A stretch of DNA of 64,000 nt from Siphonodentalium dalli (Eukaryota; Mollusca; Scaphopoda; Gadilida; Siphonodentaliidae): NCBI GenBank assembly GCA_032622095.1, contig CP136066.1, forward strand, positions 105,795,319 through 105,859,318, written 5' to 3'. The notes beneath the pieces were generated by a model. That model ran no database searches and was not told where the DNA came from. It was given only the letters and a program-made list of their open reading frames with translations. The translations under genes and the position numbers were made by a program. Below, piece after piece: positions 33,730 through 45,700 of the stretch. How positions within the stretch are numbered: the first letter of the stretch is position 1; every line of letters begins with the position of its first letter.

Positions 33730-36700
33730 GTGAGTTTAATATTCGTTTCGTTTCATTTACCAGGTGATAACGACTTTATGTTTTCAGGCGATTGTTGTGC
33801 GTGATTCTCGTGTCTGGTATTCATAAACTCTTTCCCATTTTCGCGCCATTTTGATACACCAAGACAACACGTGCTGTTGTCACAGTGGCGACGTAACAGG
33901 TGCATACTGTAGGAACTTCGTATTTAATGTGGATGGAATGTCAACACGTACAACCACGTTTAAATCCTGGGTATAATATTAATTGCAAGATATTTTTGGC
34001 TAAGAATTTTTCTGGAAATAAGATATTTCAATCTCAGAAACAGTTTTATATTATCCTTATATTATCCCCTTGAATAGCTGACGTCTTTTTTTGTTTTATT
34101 TTGTTTTTGTTTTGTTTTTGAGATTGGGGTGGGGTTCCAATTGCACCCCCTTAAAATAGAACATTTCAAATCGAGGGAAACATTTACAGGAGGGTACATG
34201 TACATACCTGGTATCACACCCCTATATCCCGAATACCAGTTAACGGAGCATGCGAATCGTGTATACCAGTTAAGAAAATATGGTATACATGATTATTACA
34301 CTAATATAGTTTTCACACATATCAACATATCAAGAGGTATTAATGACATCAAAATATGTCATTTGGGCATGAAAATAATAAAAATTTGTGCTATAAAATC
34401 TTCAGTTGGTCACATTTTCCAAAGTAAATTATCCATTTCCACAGGAGTCGGGACAAGGACAACGGGTGTGAGGCTGACTGCACTGCATACCCTCTGCCCC
34501 AAACTTTTCAACAGTTATAAATAAATATTGTTTGACAATCTTCATTCATTGTGTGTAATGGGGATGGTTACATACAGTAATGCCCTAAATAATCGACTCC
34601 TTAACGACAGCAGAATTATGGGTAATTTTTCAGTGAGCTTTCCAATGAATGGCAACAAGCCATATTTCCGACTAAATCCTGAAAAATTACCCATAATTCT
34701 GCTGTGGTTAAGGAGTCGATTATTTAGGGCATTACTGTATATATGAAAATCAAACTATCAGAACAGTTTCAATCTAATTTCGGTCTGAAATTTCCAATTG
34801 ATGTTGTGTCAGGAATGAAATTTCCAACTGTTGAAAATTGTCACCACACCAAAGTTTGGGGGGGGGGGGGGGGGGGGGGTGAGACCTACCCCCTCCACAA
34901 ACCCAACCATCCCACTCCAAGTTGGACAAATTGAGACCCCTTACTCATATTTAAATTTGCGCAGTACTATTTTTTGCGGACCAATCCGTGCGCAAATTTA
35001 AAACTGAGTGAAAAAAAAATAGCACGGCTCCTGATTTTATACCAAACCGCAGGGAAAATAAGAGGGTCACGTTCATGAGTTGCGTACCTTATGGAAGTTT
35101 GGACTTAATAGAGATTCACATGTGGGCAACCAAACTCAGCCTGCTGCTGATATTTCCTGATGTCAGCTAGCAGCCTGCGCAGTTGCGATTTACTTTTTCG
35201 AGTTAATTTCATTGGTCTCCATAACTATTTGACTATCAGATTAAATATTTTCTATGTTAATAAGAAAATGATTATGCAAATCTTTTACTCACTGTAAATT
35301 TTCATCGTGATAAGTATATTCAGGAGTGTTAAGAACTGAAATTGTCATCAGATATACTGGAATTTTTCCGAACAAAATATTTTAGTCAGTTTTGAACCAA
35401 TTTCAAAGTACGTCAATTCAAAACTGATCAATGGTACTGCGCATATTTAAACACAAGTATTAAAGGTAGCCACCTCAGATTTTGCATTACTTTAAAATTG
35501 AATGGTTTAAAACCCTTGATGTATCTGATTGTATCATGGTTTACACTGTCATAGCCCATTCAAAAATGTCCAAAAAAAATTTCATTTGGCCAAACTTTTG
35601 TTGCCGGTACCCCAAAATCGGAAATCTAATTCAAAAACCCAAATTGATTTTGAAATGGGAACAACATGAGAATCAAATTTATGGTATGATCATATGCTAA
35701 TTGATTAGGTGATACAGCTTAATGGGTAACAAAAGGTGCTCATGACAGTGCACTATCAAACAATGGGCCGGCCACCAAATGCAATAACACAGTATTACCA
35801 ATACTGAATCCTTTGTCTGTCATAAGGCTAAATGGTAGATGATGTGTAGAGGGTTGTCAAGTAACAATGATAGGTTTTATATAAAACAAAAATATTCACT
35901 CATTGTGAGACCAGAAAATGAGGATTTAATTTTGCCAAAGATTTTTTAATTTGGCCAAAAAAAAATCAGAATTGGTAAATAAAAATGGCCCAAATAATGT
36001 TCGGCCCAGTGTGAACACTGTTACATGTATGTATACAGTAGATGCAATTGTACTGAATGAAGGATGGAGGACCAAGCTATTAGAAATTGATTATATGCCA
36101 GGCCCCAAATTTTTAGATATTGATAATTCAAATATCCTACCTATCGATGATTAAAGAGTCCGATGGTGATCGGAATTTCCCCTTGAAACCCATCAAAGCC
36201 TATATTAATGTTTATCATTAGCCTCTGAATTCCCAAGTCTGTCGGCATCTTTGTAACTGAGGTAGACACTGTACACACATAATTACTGATTACTGCTCTG
36301 TGAGCTCCCACCAGAGATCTCCCAACACACACTCAGCCATACAGCTGTTCTTTTATATTAAGGCTGCTCCAACACAATTTATCATTTCAGGAATTATAAT
36401 GCTTCAGAAGTCTTGATAAGAGTTAACACCTGGTCGTTTAACCATTTGTATACCAAATACTCATTGATGAGTAGTTACCCCTTAGGATAATAAGTTCAAC
36501 AAATGGCCATAACTTATTATCTGAACATTTCCCTCCAATATATAGGACACCTTCTGCACTTCTACAATCTGTTATCTGCTTATTTTTACAGCTCCTCCAG
36601 CTGAATAATAGACCATTCCAATGTACATTTTATTACCAGATGGGATAATCCATTTAGTATAGAAAGGGTTAACTCAAACGAACGGACCTTCAGAAATTGA

Positions 36701-39700
36701 TATCTCACCTATTTTAACCTCTTCGTTGCTAAATGACGTTATGACATCGTGTGCTGGGATGTTGACGTTATTTCCATTTTCCAGTGGAAACATATAAACG
36801 GGAATATCACAAGAACCATAAAACTGACTCAGTTGAAAGGTTATTATCGTTCACAATCTTTAAACATCATACACTGTTTGAAACTTCGAGATACAGTTAT
36901 TCCGATGCAATTCAGTTTTGATTAATGGCCTACTGCTAGTTTGCTGAAGTAGGTCTGTAGTACCTACGGACCATATAGCACACAACGTGCACTTTTTATA
37001 CGTCCGTAATAGTTACGGACGTCATACATGTAGCAGCGAAGAGGTTAATTTCATTGAAAGATGTTCTGTCCCAATTTCTAGTCTCTTTGTTTTAAAACGA
37101 CTCATTCTGCAGTTTTATATTATGGTCATTTTGTTTGCTTCTCACAGTTAATCAAGTTCACCTTTAGATGGTTGTATACTAATTTCACAATGGAACCTGC
37201 TAACTGGCAGAATTAGACTATCTCTGTAAAGATTTTGCAAATTATTTGAAGTCTATCCTGATTGGATTGAGTGGATTTGGTACCCACACTGCCCAGATGC
37301 ACTGGGCTGGCTATAACTGAACATTAAGTCAAAGTAAAATATGAGGTCATCAGGGCAAGTTCTAATTAGTCCACCCCTTTAATGTTTTCTCATACCATAC
37401 CAGGATGATATTATAATGGATTTGTGAATGATACCTTCCAAAATAGGAATAGCGTAAACTTCAAGGTCAAATTTGAGGTCAAGGGGGCAAATTCATCTTA
37501 ACTGGAACCAGCTAACTGGCAGAAGTAGACCACTTATTTTTTGCTGAAAGTTTTGTGCTTTAGTCAAAAAGTGAAAAAAAAATTATGAGAAAGCGCGGCT
37601 AATTTATCTGTTTACCATCTGCTTATATTGCCTGAACATCCCCCAGACGAACAATTCCAATGTACACTTTTATCATGGTGGGGAATCATGTGGTTTCAAG
37701 GTTGGTGAGTACCATGCATACAAAATGGCCCAGGCTAGAGCAAATGCACAAAAAACATATTATGTGAGGAACGGACACAAAACATTGCATTTTGACTGTT
37801 AAGAGAGCTTTCCGATGAATGGCAACAAGCCATATTTCCGACTAAATACTGAAAAGTTAACCATAATTCTGCTGTGTTTAAGGATTCGATTATTTAGGGC
37901 ATTACTGTAGATGCAACCCATCTTTATTTGTGGCGCATTACTTTTGTTCTCTTCATAATGGCTTCAGTCGTAGATCATGCCATGAATCTCAACCCTTGCT
38001 GTGTCCATAGAGTTCATGTTCCACCAGTGTAAAACCTGTGAATTGTTTTGAAAATCTTGACAGGGGGACTTGATAACATAGGAAATGTACATGTTCCATA
38101 GCATAGGTTATATATTCTTAGTCAATACTTGTTCCTTAACTCTTAAAACCCGGACTCCCCACAACGATTGGCATCCTAACCTGGGGCTCCAAGAGATATT
38201 TTTAACTTATTGTAGACACTGTTCAGGCAAATTGTGTTGGTTACAGTAATGCCCTAAATAATCGACTCCTTAACCACAGCAGAATTATGGGTAATTTTTC
38301 AGGATTTAGTCGGAAATATGCCATTCATCGGAAAGCTCTCACTGAGAGCTTTCCGATGAATGGCAACAAGCCATATTTCCGACTAAATCCTGAAAAGTTA
38401 CCCATAATTCTGCTGTGGTTATGGAGTTGATTATTTAGGGCATTACTGTATGTTCAAATGGTGCCACAGGTCTGAAACTTAACAGGTGTGTTCCCCATGG
38501 ACCACTGAGTATTTTATGTTTTGGGATTCTTTGCCACACGATCACTCCCTGGTAACGGTTGCTAGGCAACTGCCTGGAAATGAAAGTAAAATGCAATTAT
38601 AGCTCTTATCGTCATAATTCAGCCCCAGGAAATGGTGTTTTTGATGCAGTCAATACCCTATTGTTTGAAATTTGAGATATATCATCTGGCCAGAAGAGTG
38701 AACCTAACTATTTTTATGGGTAGTTCTGGAATCGGTAATGGAATGGCCGGAAAAGGTATATGGAGTTATCTTAAAGGCCCACTTAATTTTCAAATCCCCA
38801 GATCACATACAATAATGCTCTAATTAATCGACTCCTTAATCACAGCAGAATTATGGGTAACTTTTCAGGATTTAGTCGGAAATATGGCTTGTTGCCATTC
38901 ATCGGAAAGCTGTCACTGAGAGCTTTCTGATGAATGGCAACAAGCCATATTTCAGACTAAATCCTGAAAAGTTACCCATAATTCTGCTGTGGTTAAGTAG
39001 TTGATTAATTAGAGCATTACTGTATGTCATATTATATACCATTTGAAGGGGAAGCTCCAAACCATTGTATTAGCAACTTATCTGGTGTAATAAACTGTGA
39101 ACAGTGAACTGTGAACTGAGGTACCAACATGTTTTTGTGCTTACGTTCCATCTGGATTGTGCCGCAAAGTCTATTGTTTTCAATGGAAGGAGAATAACTC
39201 TATATCTTAGTTTGAATTCTGTTGCATTCTGGGAGCGAGATGGGGGGAAATGTTTCTATGAATTCAGCTATTTTCTATTACTCTATGGGCACCTTCTGAG
39301 ACACAGACATTCCAAATGGTGATGAATTATAGTATTTTAATCATATTTCATGTCATAGATTGTTATTAAAACTTTATATCAAGGCACTGTAAAGAAAATA
39401 ATCGGTGACTCAAAATGAAATGGACCTTTAACATGAATCTATTAAAAAAACTTCTCATACTGCTTTCTCTTCGTTTTAAGCATCAGACGTTTCATAAATG
39501 TTACAGAGTGATGACAGCTCTAGATTTTCTTCCCATGGTCTACAGTTGCAATTTTTACTCAACCGGTGACTAACAAAATTGAACCAGCACAAACAAAACA
39601 ATCTCAAATTTATAAAATAAATATAAGAAACAAAAGACTTATTTTCAGCGCTATAGTGACAAATATTTTCAAAAATCATTCTACGGAGGTATGTTTTGAG

Positions 39701-42700
39701 ATACTAGAACCCCTTACCAAATTATGTATAAATCATTTTTGTGTTCGAACGAGCCATGTCCGTTTAATGAACAGGTCTTAATTAAGAGATTACATTTCCT
39801 GTCAGATCTTCAAAAAGTTACCAGGTTTTAAACTGGTGGAAAATTATCTCTACTGTCGAAGCCATGGCAGAGTTTAATCCTTTACCCAACAGAAGGGCCC
39901 TGCGCCAATGCATTCTCTTATATATGCGAGTCGACCATAGGTCGCCTCGCATATATAAGAGAATGCATTGGTTTAACACATTAAAAATTATAAAATTGTT
40001 AAAGAATGTAAGAAAAAATGGCCAATGCATTCTCTTATATATGCGAGGCGACCTATGGTCGACTCGCATATATAATAGAATGCATTGGCACAGGGCATAA
40101 CTGTAACTATCACAATGTGGTCAAGGAGCCAGTTCCAATTATATCCATATTTGTATGGTTCTATTGAGACAGACCGAAGATATTTTAGGCTGTTGAAGCT
40201 TTATTTGGCCGGTTTTGGTCGGTTTGTTGGGTAAAGGGTTAATGGCATGATCTACTTTAAGTCTGTAATTTTTCTCTGATTGCTGGAGTGTATATTAGGT
40301 CTATCACTGGACGTTAGGTCTATAATCATCTATTGCATGACAGAAAGTTGTTCGGTCAGTTACATCTGGTGTATGGCAGTATTGACACAAAGTTGGTTCA
40401 GTATTAATTTCAGGCGGTTTATGTGCGGGATGCCCTTTACTTTCGTACTAGTGGTCCTGATACATTTCAATCAATCAATAAGTAACCAGCAAAATGGTTT
40501 GATATCCCATCGTCATAATTAGGAAGTGGCTTTCATTTACGCCTCAGGACCTGTTGGATCGTGATATATTAGTCCTAATGAAGTATGTTTTAATGCCTTG
40601 ATGCAATTACCATCATTCATGAATCCAAACAAAAACGTGTAATAATTACAAAACACCATAACCTCTTCACAGACTTGCATACAATTGTACAAATTAACAG
40701 TCGTTTTCACTGTTGTTCAACACATTTTGCATCAGTACCAGCGTAAAAACTGATAATAATTAGTACCACTCACTTCTGCTGTGACAGTTAACGGTATTTG
40801 AAACCAGGGACAGTATTTGAAACCAGGAATGTCTGAGGGTCTTTGTGAATTTCCAATTACACACTCCTCCTTGTAGTCTAAAAACTTCATTTGAACTTCT
40901 CTCCCCTTGAGAGTACTTAGAGCCTTAGATAGACACTAGGAAATGTACTATTATTATCTGTGCTTCCTTCCATCCTTCCATCCGTAACAAACATTCCACA
41001 ACACAGCTCAAGTATCGATGTCCAATTTGGATGTCCTTTGGTATGCCGGTAGACAAGCATTGTGGAAAGGATCTCCACATAGCGCAGGTTTTGTCTGCAC
41101 TTTTTTTTCCAGAGCTGAATTTAGTGTAAAATGCGTCCATAGCAAACATTATGCTGTGGATGTCTTTATTATTGGATTTCGTTGTCCTTTGGCATGATGA
41201 TAAAACTACTTAATTGTTAAGCTAGTACCCCACCTGAAGAAATCTGCTATCTGAAGACCACATTGAAGAATATTATATACAATTAAAATGTCAAAAAGAT
41301 GACTTTGATCACATGTTTAGCTCAACTTTACTTTGTAAAGTTTGAGCTATTGCCATGGCTTTGTCGTCCGTCGTCCGTGTGTGCGTGTGTGTGCGTGTGT
41401 GATGCGTCAACAATTTCCTTTAGCACGGGCTACAGGTCATACCTTTGGTCGGATAATTATAAAATTTGTCATAGCTGTCGACATTGACATGTAGATGGGA
41501 ACGAGTCATTTTGGGGTCATTCGGGAAAAAAACATGGCCACCAGTGGCCATCTTGGATTTCAAAATTCAATCCAATAGCACGGGCTACAGGTCCTCCCGT
41601 TCGTCTGATCATCATGAAATTTGTCATGGATATTAATATTGACATGTAGATGGGAACGAGTCATTTTGGGGTCGTTCGGCCAAAAACATGGCCACCAGCA
41701 GCCATTTTGGATTTTACTCTTTGCATGACTAAATTGTTTTGGCACAGGCTACAGGTCCTACCTTTGATCGAATCATTATGAAATTTGTTATGGATGTTAA
41801 CAATAACATATAGATGGGAACGTGTCATTTTTGGGTCGTTCGGCCATAAAACATGGCCGCGGGAAGCCATCTTACTCTTTGCATGACTAACTCCTTTGGC
41901 ACGGGCTACAGGTCGTACCTTTGGTCGGATCATTATGAAATTTGTCATGGGCGTTGACATTGACATGTAGATGGGAACTAGTCATTTTGGGGTCATTCAG
42001 CAAAAAAACATGGCCGCCAGTGGCCATCTTGGATTTCAAAATTCAATCCATTAGCACGGGCTACAGGCCAGAGTGTTCGTCTGATCATCATGAAATATGT
42101 CATGGAAGTTAATATTGACATGTAGATGGGAACGAGTAATTTTGGGGTTGTTCGGCCAAAAAACATGGCCGCCAGCAGCCATCTTGGATTTTACTCTTTG
42201 CATGACTAAATCCTTTGGCACGGGCTACGGGTCGTACCTTTGGTCGGATCATCATGTAATTTGTCATGGATGTTAACAATAACATGTAGATGGGAACAAG
42301 TCATTTTGGGGTCATTCGGCAAAAAAACAGCAAAAAAACATGGCCGCCAGCAGCCATCTTGGATTTTGTTCTTTGCATGACTAAATCGTTTGGCACGGGC
42401 TACAGGTTGTACCTTTGGTCGCATCATTATGAAATTTGTCATGGCTGTTGACATTGACATCTAGATGGGAACGAGTCATTTTGGGGTCATTTGGCCAAAA
42501 AACATTGCCGCCAGCAGCCTTCTTGATTTTTACTCTTTGCATGACTAAATCTTTTGGCAGACTACAGGTCGTACCTTTGTTCGGATCGTTATGAAATTTG
42601 TCATGGCTGTTGACATTGACATATAGATGGGAACGAGTCATTTTGGGGTCATTCGGCAAAAAAACATGGCCGCCAGTGGCCATCTTGGATTTCATAATTC

Positions 42701-45700
42701 AATAAATTAGCACAGACTACAGGCCGGAATGTTAATTTGATCATCATGAAATTTGTCGTGGAAGTTAATATTGACATGTAGATGGGAACGAGTCATTTTG
42801 GGGTCATTCGGCAAAAAAACATGGCCACCAGTGGCCATCTTGGATTTCAAAATTCAATTCATTAGCACGGGCTACAGGTCGTACTGTTCGTCTGATCATC
42901 ATGAAATTTGTCATGGATGTTAATATAGACATGTAGATGGGAACGAGTAATTTTGGGGTCGTTCCGCCAAAAAACATGTCCGCCAGCAGCCATCTTGGAT
43001 TTTACTCTTTGCATGACTAAATCATTTGACACAGGCTACAGGTCGTATCTTTTGTCGGATCATCATGAAATTTGTGATGGATGTTAACAATGACATGTAA
43101 ATGGGAACGAGTCTTTTAGGGGTCATTCGGCAAAAAAACATGGCTGCCAGTGGCCATCTTGGATTTTACTCTTTGCATAACTAGGCCTTTCAACTTAACA
43201 CATTCCTAATCACTCGATTGACTGTAACACAAGAAATTATTCCCTTTCCAAGTTGAGCTACAGTGTCATTGACACTTTCATTTAAGGGAAATTTTGGGAG
43301 CAGCATTCTCGGAACGTTATCATTTTTGAAGCAGTGTTGCTCTTAATTAAATAAATATTCAAGCCATTCACTAGTTCAGATAATGTAGCTTTCAAAAATG
43401 TTATCATCTTTTTGACATTTTTATTCTTATATAATACTAGCAGGTTAGCCCGCCACTGGCGGCAATCGTCAGAAACATGACAATTTTAAATTTTTGGTTT
43501 TTCAATGAGTTGTGCCTTTTTAATTTTTTTAATTAATTTTGTAATTTAATTTTGTGTTTTTCAATGAGTTAATTGTGCCTTTTTAATTTTTTAATTTAAT
43601 TTGTTGTTTTTCAATTTTACCCGATTTGACCTTCAATTGATCATTTTCAAGGTCAAGGTCAGGTCGGGGTCACAATTTAACCGTCCATGACACTTCCTGT
43701 AGGTAGCAAGTTTGAGCTCAATCGGTTCGAGTCTATAAAGGACACACACATATATATCATTTGTGGGTACCCGTTTCAAGGTGAAGATCACCTCGGGCAG
43801 AAAAACTGACCCGATGAAAATCTCCCCCGTTCCTAGGAAGCCCTAATTACGTCACACAACACGCTCATGTCTGGATACAGTCTTACACGCACACGCCCAA
43901 ACCCAGACGTAAGAATCACATTACACACATACGCTCTTTATCAACGACACTGCGGATACGAACGCTCTTTAACTATCAACGCGATTAACTCCACAGTGCC
44001 GTTTTTTGTGACTGAGAGTGGAGAACGGGTGCTCGGAGCTTCTCTAAAATGCCGCGACGACCATTCCCGTGGGTTTTAACCCTTAGATGGGAAGTTTGAG
44101 CCCAATCGGTCCAGCCGTTTTCGAGTCTATAAAGGACAAACACATATACGGAAGTCTCAAAATATATATTAGATGCATCATTGTGGTCTCCAAATAGCAT
44201 GGATTATTTCAGGTGGTGTTCCTGCTTAACAATTAAGTAGTTTTCTGTATATATCCATCTAAACTTTTCAATTCTGGAGATAGCTTAGGCGTGGATAGCC
44301 CTTAATCTGTTTTTGGTCTGAAATTTTCAACTATTGTTGATTTTGCCATGGAACTTCCAACTGTTGAAAACTTCTGTTTAGTAATGCGCCACAAATAAAG
44401 TTATAGGAATGGGTTGCATCTACAGTAATGCCCTAAATAATCGTCTCCTTAACCACAGCAGAATTATTTGTAATTTTTCAGGATTTAGTCGGAAATATGT
44501 CTTGTTGCCATTCATCGGAAAGCTGTCAGTGAGAGCGGAAAGCTCTCAGTGAGAGATTTCCGATGAATGCCAAGAAGCCATATTTCCGACTAAATCTTGA
44601 AAAATTACCCATAATTCTGCTGTGGTTAAGGAGTCAATTATTTTGGGTATTACTGTACTCCAACCAACGACTATTTATAAACCACTATATGTATCCAGTT
44701 TTACAAACCTCCTGTTATAACAACAAGAGCGAATCTACATTGTTATCTGCTTTGTTCTGGTGAAAATAAATATTCTGTGCCAGTGGATTCCCTTGTATAT
44801 GCGAGTCTCCCATAGGGAGCTTCACATACATAAGAGAATTCACTGGCTTACAAGGTCAAGGTAGATATTGTTAGGTTGCCTCCCAAATATATAAGAGAAT
44901 GCATTGATACAGGTTTTAAGCAAAATTTCAGGAAGCTCCATTCATGGAAGGGTTAGGAGTGTAAAATATATCTGTCCCTGTATTTCCTTCATCTTAGATC
45001 AGATGTCAGTGATCTTTAGTCTATTCATGAATCACCATGGGATGAATTACATTAATGCCCGAAGTATATGACCCTTTAACCACAGCAGAATTATGGGAAA
45101 TTGTTCAGGATTTAGTCGGAAATATGGCTTGTTGCCATTCATCGGAAAGCTCTCACCGAGAGCTTTCCGATGAATGGCTGCAAGCCATATTTCCGACGAA
45201 ATCCTGAACAATTTCCCATAATTCTGCTGTTGTTTAGGGGTCGATTATTTTGGACATTACTGTAAATCCACAAGCAACAGGTACATGTATTGTCAAGTCA
45301 TCCCAGACTGTACTAAGATATCGACCAGCTAAAAGAAGGGGGGATACACTGTGTGGTGTACTTGTTTCGTTACGTGTGAGGAATGAGATTTGTCTAATAA
45401 TGAAAAGAATTTCCACTTGTTGCAGCTCTCAATTTGAGTTTCCAATTTACCACAGAATTGATAGCATAGAGACCGTTTCTTGACAGAAATCAAGGGTTTC
45501 TTTGAGGTAGTGCTACTCTATTCAATATGCTCTCTCATATTGATTTTGCGGCATTTCTAAAGCACTCCAAAAACTATTTTTATCGGGATGCCCCAACAAT
45601 TAACCTACTGTGGTCCCGCCACGGTGTTCTGGCTATCATAAACTTGATAATTGAATAATTTTTTTTTACTTCGGAATCTAATGAGCTAGTACCTCGTGGC

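Larger units (their letters stand above)
41204..44243. mobile_element. Candidate 3-kb foldback carrying array D
   Basis: AAAACTACTTAATTGTTAAG at 41204 is mirrored by CTTAACAATTAAGTAGTTTT near 44224-44243, and CCCCACCTGAA by a matching block inside the right end. A second inverted pair (AAAATGTCAAAAAGATGA at about 41286 and its inverse near 43409) immediately brackets array D. No clear target duplication. Confidence 0.55.

Noticed and set aside
34129-34524. 131-codon open frame, the longest in the window
   Set aside because: No recognisable domain, composition like its surroundings, and it lies in ryanodine receptor intron 1 between repeats. Treated as chance.
39893-40090. Regularly spaced palindromes resembling a CRISPR array
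   Set aside because: Only two hairpins, in inverse orientation, inside a TTAA transposon, in a eukaryotic genome.
41560-42695. Series of minus-strand frames with similar peptides
   Set aside because: They are readings through array D tandem units, not a multi-exon gene.
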